The notes under the pieces are model-generated. The model ran no database searches. It worked only from the letters and a program-made list of their open reading frames with translations, and had not been told where the DNA came from. From positions 45,245,241 through 45,309,240 of the forward strand of contig NW_020954599.1 in the NCBI RefSeq assembly GCF_900497805.2: a stretch of DNA of 64,000 bases, read 5' to 3'. The position numbers and the translations under genes are program-made. The first letter of the stretch is position 1, and every line of letters begins with the position of its first letter. The DNA is from Vombatus ursinus (Eukaryota > Chordata > Mammalia > Diprotodontia > Vombatidae). Below, one piece after another: positions 39,986-52,430 of the stretch.

Positions 39986-42664
39986 TTTTAAAAAACTAAT
40001 GAATAAGACTAGCTGAAGGGGAGGAGAGGAAGGGAAAATCTACTTGTCTAAATTGGAAGAGGGAGGGAGAATGAAGAAATATATAATCAGACAAAAGTAA
40101 TAGAAAAAAGGGAACTAATGAACAAAACTCTAAAGGGAAAGGGTAACAAATGAGAAAAGGCTGATCAGGGAGAGGGGAATAGATTCAGTGGGAACCAGGC
40201 CACCTTAAAAAAGAAGATTAAATTAAAGTAACTGAAGGAATATAACACTATGTTTATAGCAGAAGGGGAAGAAAATCATAACTTTAAAAAACTATTTTAG
40301 AGACAGATGGAAGAAAATAGAAACCTAAATTTTATGACTTTAAAGGTGAATGGATTAAATAATCCAGTAAAATGAAAAAGAGTTACAGATGGGATAAGAA
40401 AGCAACCCTATAATCTGGTGTTTACAAGAAATTTTAAAATATTTTAAAAAATAAAACTGAGGGAATAGATTAATCCAAAAAAGTAGTTATTATCATGCTA
40501 TCTGACAAAGCAAAGGCAAACATCCAAAAAATAAATAGAGATGACAAAGGAAACTACATTTTACTGAAAGGAACCATAAACAACAAACCAATGTTCCAAA
40601 AGTGTTAGCATCCAAATTTATAAAGGAAACTATCTGAGCTTCAAGAAGACATAGACAGTAACACAATAGTATCAGGATGCTTCAATATCCCTCTTTCAGT
40701 TTTGGATAAGTCTAACAGAAAGATTAACAAAAGAGAAAATAAAGAATTTAGCAAATTTCTGGAGAAATTAAAGTTAATGATTTAGGGTATCTTCTAAGTG
40801 GGATAGGAAAAGAATATACATATTTCTCTCCACCACATGGAACTTTAACAAAAATTGGTCATATGCTATTGCAAACAGAGGTAAAAAGGCAGAAATAGTT
40901 AATATGCCCATTATGGACTATAAACAACAAAAATAGAAATTGGTTTAAATATTACAAACAAATGATATAGACCCAAATGGAGACTTGACAATGAAACCTC
41001 AGTGAATGAATGGATCAAAGAACAAACCATAGAAACAATAACTATGTAAAAGAAAATTATAATGAAACAACATGCCAAAATCTATGCAATGCTGTTAAAG
41101 CTGTACTCAGGGGGAAAAATAAATCCTTACAAATGTATATTAACAAAATAGAAAAAAGAGGGTAAATGAATTGAATAAGCATTTTCAAAAATTAGAAAAT
41201 TAACAAATAAACAAATATGAAATAAAGACAAAAAAGGAAATGTTAAAAAATTAAAAATACATAAATTAGACATTAAAAATCATAGAAGTGATAAAACTAA
41301 AAGCTGGGTCTTTGACTAATATAATTGATAAAACTGTTCAGACTGATTAATCTGATTAAAAGAAGAGAGCAGAGAACCAAATCAATAAAACAACAAATAA
41401 GCAAGTTGAAATAACAGTAAACCAGAAGAAATAAAAATAAACAGAACATATTATGCACAGCTATATGCTAACAAAGCTGAGAACACAAAAGAAATAGAAG
41501 CATACTTTTAAAAATATAAAATACCCAAACTATCAGAAGGCCAGATAGAGATCTTAAAATAACTCAATCTTGAAAAAAAGAAAGTAGATCTAGATGTAAA
41601 GAGACTACGGAAGGGGGGGTCGGTGATTTTTGTAGATTTACAAGAGAATTCTATCAAACTTTTAAAGAACAATTAGTATTCATCCTTCACAAATTATTCT
41701 TAAAAGTGGAGAAATACAGCATCCTATCAGAATCCTTTTATGAGAAAAAAATAGTTCTAAAACCTAAAACAGGGAAAGAAAATAACAGAAAGAAAAACTA
41801 TATGCCAATATCATTAATGAACAGTGACTTAAAATTCTTAAACAAAATCCAATCAGACTACAGAGATTTATATATGAAATCATTCATTATGATTAAGTGA
41901 GATTTGTACTGTGTATGCACGGATGGTTCAACATTAGCAGAATGGTTCAATTGATATAAATGCATATTATCTCAAAAGATGCAGGAAAAAAAGCCTTTGA
42001 CAAAGTACAACACACTTTTATGCTAAATCCACACTAAAAAACAAAATATCCAACAACCATTAAAGGACAATTTAACTGATTCAAATGCACGTTAGAGAAA
42101 CAATCAACATAATTAATCATATTAAAAAACAAATGACCCAAAACCACAATTATCTAAACTGATGCAGAAAAAGCCTTTGGCAAAGTACAATACTTTTTAT
42201 ACCAAAAACAAACAAAAAACCCCTATAAAGCATAAGCATAGAGGGACCATTTTTCAATGCCATAAAAATATTTATCTAAAACCAAAAGCAAGCACCATAT
42301 GTAATGGGGATACACTAGAAATTTTTCCAATAAATACAGAAATGAAGCAAGGATGCTTACTCTCTCCATTATTATTAGATATAGTTCTAGAAATGCTAGC
42401 AATAGTGACAAAGCAAAACAAAGGAATAAACACAGGGAAAGTGGAAATAAAACTATCCCTGTTCACTAATGATAGGTTTACTTGGGAAACCTAAGGAATC
42501 AGAAAAGATATTACTTGAGACAATTAATAACTTCAGCAAAATTGTAGGTTACAAAATAAATTCTCAAAACTTAACAGTATTCTACTAATAATAATAACAA
42601 AATGCAAGAAGCAATAATAGAAAGGAATATCCCTATTCCAAATAACTACAAAATGTATAAAATA
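39986..42664 (+). mobile_element. Older LINE-1, left part (interrupted by a younger L1)
   Basis: The inter-ORF text is followed at about 40330 by an ORF2-like start ('ttttatgactttaaaggtgaatggattaaataatccagta'). Endonuclease-like and reverse-transcriptase-like stretches follow in order. At 42162-42494 the frame contains ICNGDTLEIFPINTEMKQGC, LLSPLLLDIVLEMLAI and LSLFTND. The last replaces the catalytic FADD box, so this copy is dead. Many stops break the rest. It breaks off at 42664 and resumes at 49424 in the same frame of the L1 consensus. Confidence 0.85.
42162..42494 (+). pseudogene. Reverse transcriptase remnant of the older LINE-1
   Basis: A 110-residue frame carries the L1 palm-domain blocks ICNGDTLE..., MKQGCLLSPLLLDIVLEM and KLSLFTNDRFT. 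The usual FADD catalytic box reads FTND, losing the first Asp. Only part of ORF2 is open. Confidence 0.85.
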
Positions 42665-43435
42665 GGAGCCTTCCAGGCTTCCAGGAGCCAAGATGGTAGA
42701 GTAAGAAATAAATTACTGTAGTTTTCCCATATTTCCCAAACAACCATAAAATAGCAGCCCAGAACAAATCCTGAAACAATAGAGTTAGTTGAAAAATGGG
42801 GTGGAAAAGTCTTTTAGCCCTGGAGACTTGGAGAATGAGCAGAAAAGGTGCATCTCAATCAGGTTAAAGGGCAGCTCATTCCAGGACAGGAAGTGTTCCA
42901 GTAAGTCAGAAGCAAGCCCCACTTCAGCAAACCATACTGAGCCCCAGTATGGTAGAGCAGGCAGATGCCAACACTAGTACCCTTCCACATGTGTTAGCAT
43001 ATCCAGGGGACCCCACAGATTCCAGGTCCAAGAACCACCTAGGTTGTAGCCTATGGCAAAGAGGCATCCTCCAGTGGCCAGACTTCCATGTGCTTTAGTG
43101 TAGCCCTAGGAAAACACAGAACAATTCCATTGAGCCTTAGCACATGCCAGACACCACCACTAGGACTCCCACTTAGCACCATGTAAGCTGCCAGACTCCT
43201 ACAGCTTCCAGCAGTACCAGTCACCTCCCTTCCCATCCCTTCAACACAGCATCAGATACAAGGGTCCCCTGTGGGCCTCAGGGCAATATCAGGGCAGCAC
43301 CAGGTAATCAGCCAGGACTTGCAGCTATTAGCACAAGAAGCCTGAGACAGAGCCTCTTCCACCTTGGAAGTAGAGATCAAATGCGAAAGAAAGGAAAAAT
43401 GCAAAAAAAAAAAATTCTGACCATAGAAAGTTATT
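42665..43435 (+). other. 5' UTR of the younger LINE-1
   Basis: GC-richer than the flanks, with the 5' terminal CCAGGAGCCAAGATGGTAGA. The CAAGATGG core resembles the YY1 site that positions transcription starts in human L1. A similar core begins both HAL1-like elements. The short frames here are not genes. Confidence 0.6.
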
Positions 43436-44588
43436 ATGGTAATAGAGAAGAGGCAAACTGAAGAGAACAACAATGTCAAAACAGCTATGGGCAAAACCCC
43501 AAAGAAAAATGAGAAGTTGTCTCAACCTCAGAAAGAACTCATGGAAGAGTTCAAAAAGAAGCTTAAAAATCATATGAGAGGTAGAAGAAAAATTGGGAAA
43601 AGAAATGAGAGTGGTGCAAAAGAATTACAAAAAAAAAAAAGAATCAACAGCTTAGAAAACTGCTTAAAAAATTGAATTGGCCAAATGGAAAAGGAGAAAC
43701 AAAAATTCATTGAAGAAAACACCTCCTTAAAGAGTACAATTGGTCAAATGGAAAAGAAAGTACAAAAGCTAATTGAGGAAAATAACAACTTAAAAGTCAG
43801 AATTGGGCAAGTGGAAGCTAATGACTCTATGTGACATTATGAATCAATCAAACAAAATCAAAAGAATGAAAGCTAGAAGAATTGTAAAATACCACATGGG
43901 AAAAACAACTGACTTGGAAAATAGATCCAGGAGAGATAATCTCAGAATCACTGGATTACCTGAAAGCCATAATCAAAAGGAGGACCTGGACAGTATCTTT
44001 CAAGAAATTATCAAGGAAAACTGCCCTGATGCCCTGGAACTAGAGGGCAAAATGGTCATTGAAAGAATCCACCAATCACCTCAGTAAAGAGATCCCAAAA
44101 TAAAACCCCAAGGAACATTATAGCCAAATTTCAGGGTCAAGGGAAAAATACTACAAGAGGCCAGAAAGAAACAATTCAAATATCAGGGAGTCACAATCAT
44201 GATTACATAGAACTTGGCAGTTGCAATATTAAAAGATTCAAGGTTATGGAACATGATATTCCAGAAGGCAAAGGAGTTAGGACTACAACCAAGAATCACT
44301 TACCTGGTAAAATTAAGCATAATACATCAAAGGAAAAAATGTTCATCCAACAAAATAGAAGGATTTCAAGCTTTTATAAGAAGACCAAAACTAAACAAAA
44401 ATTTGACCTCCAATATCAAGACCCAAGAGAAACATAAACAGGTTAAAAAGGGGAAAGAAAATAAGGGATTCAATAGAGCTAAACTATTTACAACCCTACA
44501 TGGGAAGATGATACTTGCAATTATTAAAAACTGCATCACTAATAGCATAGCTAGGAGGAATATACATAAACAGAGGGTACGGGTATAA
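43436..44588 (+). pseudogene. ORF1 remnant of the younger LINE-1
   Basis: Frame 43436-43675 encodes the N-terminal part (GKTPKKNEKLSQPQKELMEE, a basic, helix-prone region; an alternative start is Met18 at 43487). 43681-43830 encodes heptad repeats (EKQKFIEENTSLKSTIGQME, EKKVQKLIEENNNLKVRIGQ). 43803-44087 encodes GKTTDLENRSRRDNLRITGL and the RNA-recognition region to ERIHQSP. 44214-44588 covers the C-terminal region. The pieces are in different frames, so there are at least two frameshifts plus stops. Intact ORF1p is an RNA-binding trimer; this one is broken. Confidence 0.88.
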
Positions 44589-44989
44589 GGTGAATTTGAG
44601 GGAATGACATAAAAAAATTAAGAGATGAAAAAGAAGAGTACAATGGGTGCAGAAGGAAGGGAGCAGTTAAAATGAGATGAGTGATTTTACATGAAGTTGC
44701 AGGAAAGACCTATTACAATATAGGGAAATATGAGAGGGTGAGCGATGAGCATCACTTGAACCTTACACTCATCAGGATTGGCTCAAAGAGGGAATGATAT
44801 ACACAATTAGTTTAATATAGAAATCTGTCTTACCTGACAGGGAAGCAGGAGGAGAGAAGATCAAGCAAAGGAAAGGGGTACTAACAGAAGGGAGGGCAGA
44901 TCAGGGGAGATGGTAGACAGAAGCAAAACACTGGTGAGGAGGGAAAGAGTAAAAGGAGAGAGAGGACAAACAGGAGGAAGAACAGGATG

Positions 44990-47900
44990 TAGGGAAATAC
45001 ACAGTTAGTAATCATAACTGTGAATATGAATGGGATGAATTCTCCCATAAAATGGAAGCAGATAGCAGAGTAGATCAAAAACCAGAATCCTACAATATGT
45101 TGTTTACAAGAAACACATTTGAAGCAGAGAGACACAGAATAAAGATGAGACTCTGGAGCAAAATCTATTATGCTTCAGTTGAAGTTTAAAAAAACAGGGG
45201 GTGACAATCCTGACCTCACACAAAGTGAAAGCAAAAATAGATCTAATTGAAAGAGATAAGGAAGGAAACTAGACCTTGCTATAAGGTACCCTAGACAATG
45301 AAGCAATATCAATACTGAACATATATGCATCAAGTGGTATAGCATCCAAATTCTTAAAGGAGAAATTAAGTGAGTTATGGGAAGAAACAGACAGCAAAAC
45401 TATACTAGTACGGGACCTCAACTGTTTCCTCTCAGAACTCAATAAATCCAACCAAAAAATAAACAAGAAAGAAACTAAGGAAGTGAACAGAATATTAGAA
45501 AAGTTACATGTGATAGACTTTTTGAAAAAATTGAATGATTTGGGAACAAAAAGGAAAATACATTTTTCTCAGCAACACATGTCACCTACAAATTGACCAT
45601 GTAATAGGGCATTAAAAACCTCAAAATCAAATGTAAAAAGACAAAAAATATTAAATGTATTATTTTTGGATCATAATGCAATAAAAATTACATTGAACAA
45701 AGAGCAGTGGAAATATAGATAAAAAATTAATTGGATTAAATTAATTAGATTAAATAATTAATTATTTAATTAGATTAAATAATCTATAATAAAATAAAAA
45801 AATTAATTAGATTAAATAATCTAATCTTAAAGAATGTGTGTCAAAGAACAAATCATAGAAGCAATCAACAATTTCATTAAAGAGAATGACAACAATGAGA
45901 CAACATACCAAAATTTATGGGATGCAGCCAAATCAGTACTTAGGGGAAAATTTATTTTTCTAAATTCTTATATCAACAAAATGGGAAAAGAACTTATTAA
46001 TGAATTGGAACAAAAAAAAACCTAGAAAAAAGAACAAATTAAAAATCCCCAATTAAGCAGCAAATTGGAAGTCCTAAAAATCAAAGGGAAGATTAATAAG
46101 ACTGAAAGTTAAAAAAAAAAACTATTGAGCTTATAAATAAATCTAAGAGCTGGTTTTATGGGAAAAAAACAGTAAGATATATAAGCCGTTGGTTAATTTA
46201 ATTTAAAAAAAAAGAAAACCAAATATTCAGTATCAAAAATGAAAAGGGTGAACTCACCACCAATGAAGAAGAAATTAAAGCAATCATTAGAAAATATTTT
46301 GCTCAATTATATGCCAATAAGTCTGACAATCTGAGCAAAATGGATGAATGTTCACAAAAATATAAATTACCTAGATTAACAGATCTGGAGACAGAATGCC
46401 TAAAAAACCCTATCTTAGAAAACGAAATTGAATAAGCCATTAATGAACTTTCTAGGAAAAAATCCCCAGGGTCAGATGGCTTCACAAGTGAATGCTACCG
46501 AACATTTAAAGAACAATTAATTCCAATACATATGAACTATTTGGAAATATAGAAGAAGGAATCCTACCAAACTACTTTTATGACTCAAATATGGTGCTGA
46601 TACCTAAACTAGAAAGAACTAAAACACAGAAAGAAAATTATAGACCAATTTCCCTAATGAATATTGATGCAAAACTTTGGAACAAAATACTAGCAAGGTG
46701 ATTATAGCACTATATCACAAGGATTATACACTATGACCAGGTGGGATTTATACCAGGAATGCAGGGTTGGTTCAGTATTAGGAAAACTATCAATATAATT
46801 GATCATATCAATAACAAAACCAACAGAAATCATATGATTATCTCAATAAATGCTGAAAACCTCTTTGACAAAATACAGCACCCATTCCTACTGAAAACAC
46901 TAGAAAGCATGGGAATAAAGGGAGAGTTCCTCAAAATTATAAGCAGTATTTATCCAAAATTACCAGCAAGCATTATCTGTAATGGGGATAAGCTAGAAAC
47001 CTTCCCAGTAAGACTAGGGGTGAAGCAAGAATGTCCATTATCACCACTATTATTCAATATAGTACTAGAGATATTAGCTATAGCAATAAGGGAAGAAAAA
47101 GAAATTGAAGGAATTAGAATAGACAATCAGGAAACAAAACTATCACTTTTTGCTGATGATATGATGCTATACTTACAGAACCCTAGAGCATCAACTAAAA
47201 AATTACTTGAAATAATTAACAACTTCAGCAAAGTTACAGGATATGAGATAAACCCACATTAAATCATCAGCATTTCTTTATATGACAAAAAAGCCCATCA
47301 ACAAGAAATAAAAAGTGAAATTTCATTTAAAATAACTGCAAACAATATAAAATACTTAGGAGTCTACCTGCTAAGATAAATCCAGGAACTATGTGGACAC
47401 AATTACAAAACACTTTTCACACAAATAAAATCAGATCTAAACAATGGGGAAAATATCAATTGCTCATGGGTAGGCTAAGCTAATATAATAAAAATGACAA
47501 TTCTTCCCAAATTAATTTACTTATTTAGTTCCATACCAATCAAACTACCAAAAAAGTATTTTCTAGAGCTAGAAAAAAAATAACAAAATTCATCTGGAAG
47601 AACAAAAGAGCAACAATATCAAAGAAATTAAAGAAAAAACTATAAAGGAAAGTGGCCTAAGAATATGAGATCTCAAACTATATTATAAAGCAGTAATCAT
47701 AAAAACAATCTGATATTGGCTAAGAAATAGAATGGTGGATCAGTGGAATAGATTAGGTACACAAGACACAGTAGTCAATGATCATAGTAACCTAGTGTTT
47801 GATTAACCCAAAGACCCTAGCTTTTAGGATAAGAACTCACTATTTGACAAGAACTATTGGGAAAACTGGAAAACAGTAGGACTCAAACTAGGTATAGACC

Positions 47901-48240
47901 AACATCTCACATCATATGCCAAGATAAGATCAAAATGAGTGCATGATTTAGATGTAAAGGGTGATACAATAAGCAAATTATAAGAGCAAGGAATAGTCTA
48001 CCATCCTATCTATGGGGAAGGGAAGAATTCATGATCAAACAAGAGATAGAAAGCATTACAAAATGTAAAACAAATAATTTTGATTGTATTAAATTAAAAA
48101 AGCTTTTGCATAAACAAAACCAATGCAACCAAGATTAGAAGGAAAGCAGAATGCTGTGAAACAATCTTTACAACAAGTGTCTTTGATAAAGGCCTCATTT
48201 CTCAAATACATAGAGAACTGAGTCAAATTTAAAAGAATGC
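44990..48240 (+). pseudogene. ORF2 remnant of the younger LINE-1 (endonuclease and reverse transcriptase)
   Basis: ORF2 begins near 45015 with ITVNMNGMNSPIKWKQIAE, followed by the endonuclease phrase NPTICCLQETHLK, with internal stops. The reverse transcriptase is best preserved in the 173-residue frame 46741-47262: [20 protein letters not shown], then [37 protein letters not shown], and FADDMMLYL (residues 137-140 are FADD). In the usual SIDAEKAFD box the catalytic Asp is Asn here (SINAEN, residue 37). The C-terminal part to about 48240 is fragmented. Confidence 0.9.
45718..45830. repeat. Small tandem duplication of a TTAATTAGATTAAATAA unit
   Basis: Several overlapping copies of AATTAGATTAAATAAT occur within the endonuclease region of the younger L1. 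This local AT-rich expansion adds to the disruption of ORF2. Confidence 0.75.
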
Positions 48241-48886
48241 AAGTCATTTCCTAATTGATAAGTGGTCAAAGGATATGAATAGGCAGTTTTCAGATGAAAG
48301 TTGTCTATAGGCATATGAAAAAATGCTCTAAATAATTTTTGATTAGAGAAATGCAAATTAAAACAACTCTGAGATACCACCTCATACCTATCATATTGGC
48401 TAATATGACAAAAAAGGAAAATTATAAATGCTGGAGAGAATGTGAGAAAATTGGGACACTGATGCACTGTTGGTAGAGTTGTGTTGGTAGAAGTTGGTAG
48501 AGTTATGGTCAAATACAACCATTCTGGAGAGCAATTTGGAACTATGCCCAAAGGTCAACCAAACTGTGCATCCCAAAGAGATAAAAAAGGGAAAAGGACC
48601 TACATGTGCAAAAATATTTATAGCAGCCTTTTTTGTGGTGGCAAAATATTGGAAATTGAGGGGATGCTCAACAATTAGAGAATGACTGAACAAGCTGTGG
48701 TGTATGGATATAATGGAATACTATCATTCCATAATAAATGATGAACAGGCAGATTTTAGAAAATCCTAGAAAGACTTGTATGAATTGATGCAAAGTGAAA
48801 TGAGCAGAACCAGGAAAACATGGTACACAGTATTAGCAACACAATGATCCAAGAAAAATACAAAGGACTCATGAAGGAAAATGCTA

Positions 48887-49055
48887 GCAGAAGGGGAAGC
48901 TAGGTGGCTCAGCGGATAGAGCACAAGTCAAGAAGTCCTGAATTCAAATCTGGCCTCAGACACTTGGCACTTACTAGCTGTGTGACCCAGGACAAGTCAC
49001 TTAACCTTGATTGCCCCATCAAAAATAAATAAATAAAATTTAAATAAAATTTCAA
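48887..49055 (+). mobile_element. Short tRNA-derived SINE (WSINE1-like) inside the younger L1
   Basis: 'ggggaagctaggtggctcagcggatagagcac', 'gaattcaaatctggcctcagacacttggcacttactagctgtgtgacccaggacaagtcacttaacc', then an A-rich tail. Direct repeats AAAATGCTA (48878-48886 and 49056-49064) bound it. It lies in the 3' UTR of the younger L1, so it is the last of three layers. Confidence 0.85.
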
Positions 49056-49423
49056 AAAATGCTAACCATATCTAAAGGACTAATGAACTCTAAATGCATA
49101 TTGAAGCATATTTTTCACTTACTTTATTCTTTCTCATGTTTTTTTCTTTTGATCTGTTTTTTCTTTTACAACTGTGACTAATGTGGAAATATTTTTTACA
49201 TGATAGCACATGTATCACAAACTGCCTACCATTTTCAGAAGAGGAGAGGGGAGGGAGGGAAGGAGAAAAATTTGGAACTCTAAATCTTGTAAAAATGAAT
49301 GCTAAAAATGTTCTTGATATGTAACTGGGGAAAAACAAAATACTATTAAAATTTTTTAAAATAAAAATAAATAAATGCTCTATTGAAATTTTTTTTTAAT
49401 TTTTAAAAAAAATATATAAAATA

Positions 49424-49875
49424 TTTGGGCATCAACCTCCCAAAACACATGAAAGAATTGTATAGATTTAATTGAAAAGTACTTCTTAAAGGAATAAAAA
49501 AAGATTTCAATAGCTGGAGGAATATTTAGTGCTCATTATAGGTCATGCCAATATAATAAAAATGACAATACTACCAAAATTTATTTGCTCTTTTAATGCT
49601 ATACCAATCAAGATCCAGACAGAATGCTTTAGAGAATTTGATAAAATAATAACAAATTCTTTTGGAGAAATTAAAGGCCTGGAATATCAAAGTAAATGAA
49701 TAGACATGAGAGATTCAGAAACAGAAGAACCCAGTGTGTGATAAAGTGGAAAATGTAGGTAACTTGGGGAAGATCTAGCTATCCGATAAAAACTGCTGGG
49801 AAAACTGGAAAGCAATATCACAGAAAATAAGCTTAGATCAACATCTCATACTCCACTCCGCAATACATTCTAAAT
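49424..49875 (+). mobile_element. Older LINE-1, right part
   Basis: Resumes after the target-site duplication: 'tttgggcatcaacctcccaaaacacatgaaagaattg', 'ggtcatgccaatataataaaaatgacaatactaccaaa', 'aatgctataccaatcaagatccagac', 'aaaactggaaagcaatatcac'. This is ORF2 downstream of the reverse transcriptase, in the order expected from the left part. Confidence 0.85.
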
Positions 49876-49879
49876 AGAC

Positions 49880-50865
49880 ACATGAGAAGCCTCCCATCTC
49901 CATTTGCTGATTAGATATCTCAAAATGCCTGTCCCATTGTCATTTCAAACTCAGTATGAACTCATTATCCTCTTCCCTTCTCCCAAGTCTCCATCTCTTT
50001 CTGATTTCTTTGTTATCACTGAAGGCTCAACCATCCACCCAATCACCCAGGCTAGCCTTGACTCCTCACTCTCTAGGTCAAATGTGTTGCCAAGTCCTGT
50101 CTATTCTAACTTCATAGCATCTCTTTTATTCACCCTCTGCTACCCTTTGACGATGCCAGCTAGCACCCTGGTACAGGCCCTTATTAACTCATGCCTGGAC
50201 TACTGCAATATCTTTGTGGTTGGTCTCCCTCCCTCAAGTCTCTCCCCACTCTAGGCCATCCTCTACTCAGCTATCAAAGTGCTCTTCTTAAAGCACAAGT
50301 ATGACCATTTCACCTTGTACCTTGATAAACACCATTTGCTATTGTTTCAATAAACACCTATTTGATCCCTCCCGGACCAAAAATAAAATTATTTGTGTGA
50401 CATTAAAAGCCCTTCATAACCTAGTCACCTCCTATTTATCCAATCTCCCAATGTATTTGGAGATGCAATGACACTGACCTCCTTGCTGCTCCTCTCACAA
50501 AAAAAAATCCATTTTTCAACTATGCATTTGCACTGTCTCCTCTGTGCCTGGAATTCTCTTCCTCCTTATCTCCATTTCCTGTTTTCTCTGGCTTTCTTCA
50601 TATCCCAGCTAAAATTTCAAACTTCTTCAATAAACTTTTCCTATCCTTGTTAATTCTATTATCTTTCTCCTGTAGATTATCTTCAATTATCCCAAATATA
50701 TCTTGCTCCTACCTAACTGTTTACATGTTCTCTCCCTCATTACACTGTGAACTCCTTAAGGGCAGTGACTGTTTTTTGCTCTTCTTTTCATACTCAGCAG
50801 TGCTTGTCACATAGTTGGTGCTTAATAAATGCTTGTTGATTGATTAATTGACATTCCACCTTATT
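49880..50865 (+). mobile_element. LINE L2, long 3' portion
   Basis: 'agcaccctggtacaggcccttattaactcatgcctggactactgcaatatctttgtggttggtctccctccctcaag', 'aaagtgctcttcttaaagcacaagtatgacc', 'aaaagcccttcataacctagtcacctcc', 'attacactgtgaactccttaagggcagtgactg', 'agtgcttgtcacatagttggtgcttaataaatgcttgttga'. One of the longest and best preserved L2 copies here. The 116-codon plus frame in its left part is incidental. Confidence 0.88.
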
Positions 50866-51059
50866 TTATTACTTATGAAGAGCTGAATCATGATTCTTAC
50901 TAAATAGCTTATTCTCTATTGGTTTTTCCCTGCCCTTTGTTTAATGCTTATCAAATTCATGGTGATATTGCTTCATTAATTAGAAAACAGATTACTGAAA
51001 CTGGCTGGATAAAAAAGAATCAGAAATAACTGAATACAACAGCTAAATAATGTACAAAC

Positions 51060-52430
51060 CCAAGAACACAAACTACTGTAGGAAGGCATTCTCAGACAAA
51101 AAAAAAGTCTGAGGAAAACTCAAAAGCTGTATAGCATATGTAAGGTTTAGAATAACATCTTGCATCCCAATAAGCACAATTAGCTCCAAATGGAAAAGGT
51201 CATATCATTTTTTTAAAAAAGTAGAAGAAGGGGCAGCTAGGTGACGCAGTGGATAGAGCACCGGCCCTGAAGTCAGGAGGACCTGAGTTCAAATCTGGCC
51301 TCAGACCAAACACTTGACACTTACTAGCTGTGTGACCCTGGGCAAGTCACTTAAACCCAATTGCCGAAAAAAAAAAAAAAGTAGAAGAAAATGGAAGGTG
51401 ACCTTGCCTGTTAGGACTAGAAGCAAAATTCATACCCAAACAATGGATAGAGCAAGGCACAAAAGACAAAATAGAAAATAGACACTTTTTATTTTACAAA
51501 ATTAAAAAGCTTTTACATGAACAAAGTTAGAATGTTATGATACAATGGTATTGCTTTAAATATCTGTGATGTAATATGATGCATTGAGAATAGATACGAA
51601 TACGTGTCCACGTGTGATTCCCCAAAAGAAACATATAAACATAAAAAAAAAAGAAAGGGAAACTAACAACTATATGCCAGATTGCTCCAAATCACTACTA
51701 ATAAGACGAATGCAAATCAAGGCAACTCTGAGGTATCTCCTCAGTGGCAAAGATGATAAAAGATTAAAATAATCAATGCTGGAAGAGCTATGGAAGACAG
51801 GGATCAAAATAATAATAATAATTATGATAATATTGGTAAAGCTATGAATTAACCCAACCAGTCTACAAAACAATTTATAATTTTTTGAGAAGTCTCTAAC
51901 TCTTTTTACCCTTTTACTCAGTGATCTTACTACTACACATATACCCCCAAGGAACTCAAGGAAAAAGGCACCACCTACACTAAAATATTCATAATCATAT
52001 TTTTGTGGAAGCAAAAAAACTGGGGAAGGAGACAGATAACCATCGACCAGAATGTCTGGGCAATCTATGGCATGTTAACATAATAGAACACTTTTGAAAC
52101 ATAAGAAGTAACAAGTATGACAAATTTTGAGAAACATGGGAAGACATACACAATGACTATAAGTGATGGAAATGAAAACAAGACCAAAAGACAGTTGAAC
52201 TTTGATTATTTGCAACAGCCAATCATGGTCCCAAAGAACTAATGTTCAAATATACCTTTTCCCTCTAAAAAGAAAGATGATAGAGCTCAGACACGGAATG
52301 TTGCCTGTGCTGTGAGATGCAGTCACTACGCCATTTGGCTTGGCTTAAATGTTTTCCCTTGTTATCAGGGAGAGTTATGGGAGTGGAGTTTATAGGGAAG
52401 AAATAGTTGTGTAAAAAGCAAGTCTTCAAT
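51060..52430 (+). mobile_element. Another 5'-truncated LINE-1 with 3' UTR
   Basis: 'actcaaaagctgtatagcatatg', 'aataacatcttgcatcccaataagcac' repeats ORF2 sequence already present at 49790-49870, so this is a separate copy from the older L1. It continues with 'aaattaaaaagcttttacatgaac', 'atgcaaatcaaggcaactctgaggtatctcctcag', 'gacagttgaactttgattatttgcaacagccaatcatggtccc' (3' UTR). A SINE interrupts it at 51230-51380. ORF2 is badly decayed. Confidence 0.75.
51230..51380 (+). mobile_element. Short tRNA-derived SINE (WSINE1-like), youngest-looking copy
   Basis: 'ggggcagctaggtgacgcagtggatagagcaccggccctgaagtcaggaggacctgag', 'gtgtgaccctgggcaagtcacttaaacccaattgccg' followed by a poly(A) run. A perfect 15-bp target-site duplication AAAAAAGTAGAAGAA (51215-51229 and 51375-51389, overlapping the tail) flanks it. 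The head keeps recognisable A- and B-box RNA polymerase III promoter sequences. Confidence 0.92.

Larger units (their letters stand above)
42665..49408 (+). mobile_element. Younger LINE-1, near full length, inserted in the older L1
   Basis: A 6.7-kb unit containing 5' UTR (from 42665, with GGAGCCAAGATGG near 42684), ORF1 region, inter-ORF spacer, ORF2 region, 3' UTR and A-rich tail. It is bounded by a 15-bp target-site duplication (42650-42664 and 49409-49423, AAAATRTATAAAATA, one mismatch). Both ORFs are broken by several stops and frameshifts. A short SINE (48887-49055) was inserted later into its 3' UTR. Because it is bounded by a duplication of older L1 sequence, its order of arrival is certain. 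Confidence 0.92.

Noticed and set aside
45834-46025. 63-codon plus frame as a separate small gene
   Set aside because: Its text (NNFIKENDNNETTYQNLWDA) is a standard part of L1 ORF2 between the endonuclease and the reverse transcriptase.
48195-48693. 118- and 97-codon minus frames
   Set aside because: They are antisense to the 3' end of L1 ORF2 and the 3' UTR.
49904-50254. 116-codon plus frame
   Set aside because: It lies within another copy of the same L2 region. Its similarity to the 11.3-kb frame is shared repeat ancestry, not a gene family.
51670-52014. 114-codon minus frame
   Set aside because: It is antisense to a decayed L1 3' region with an ATA/ATT-rich run.
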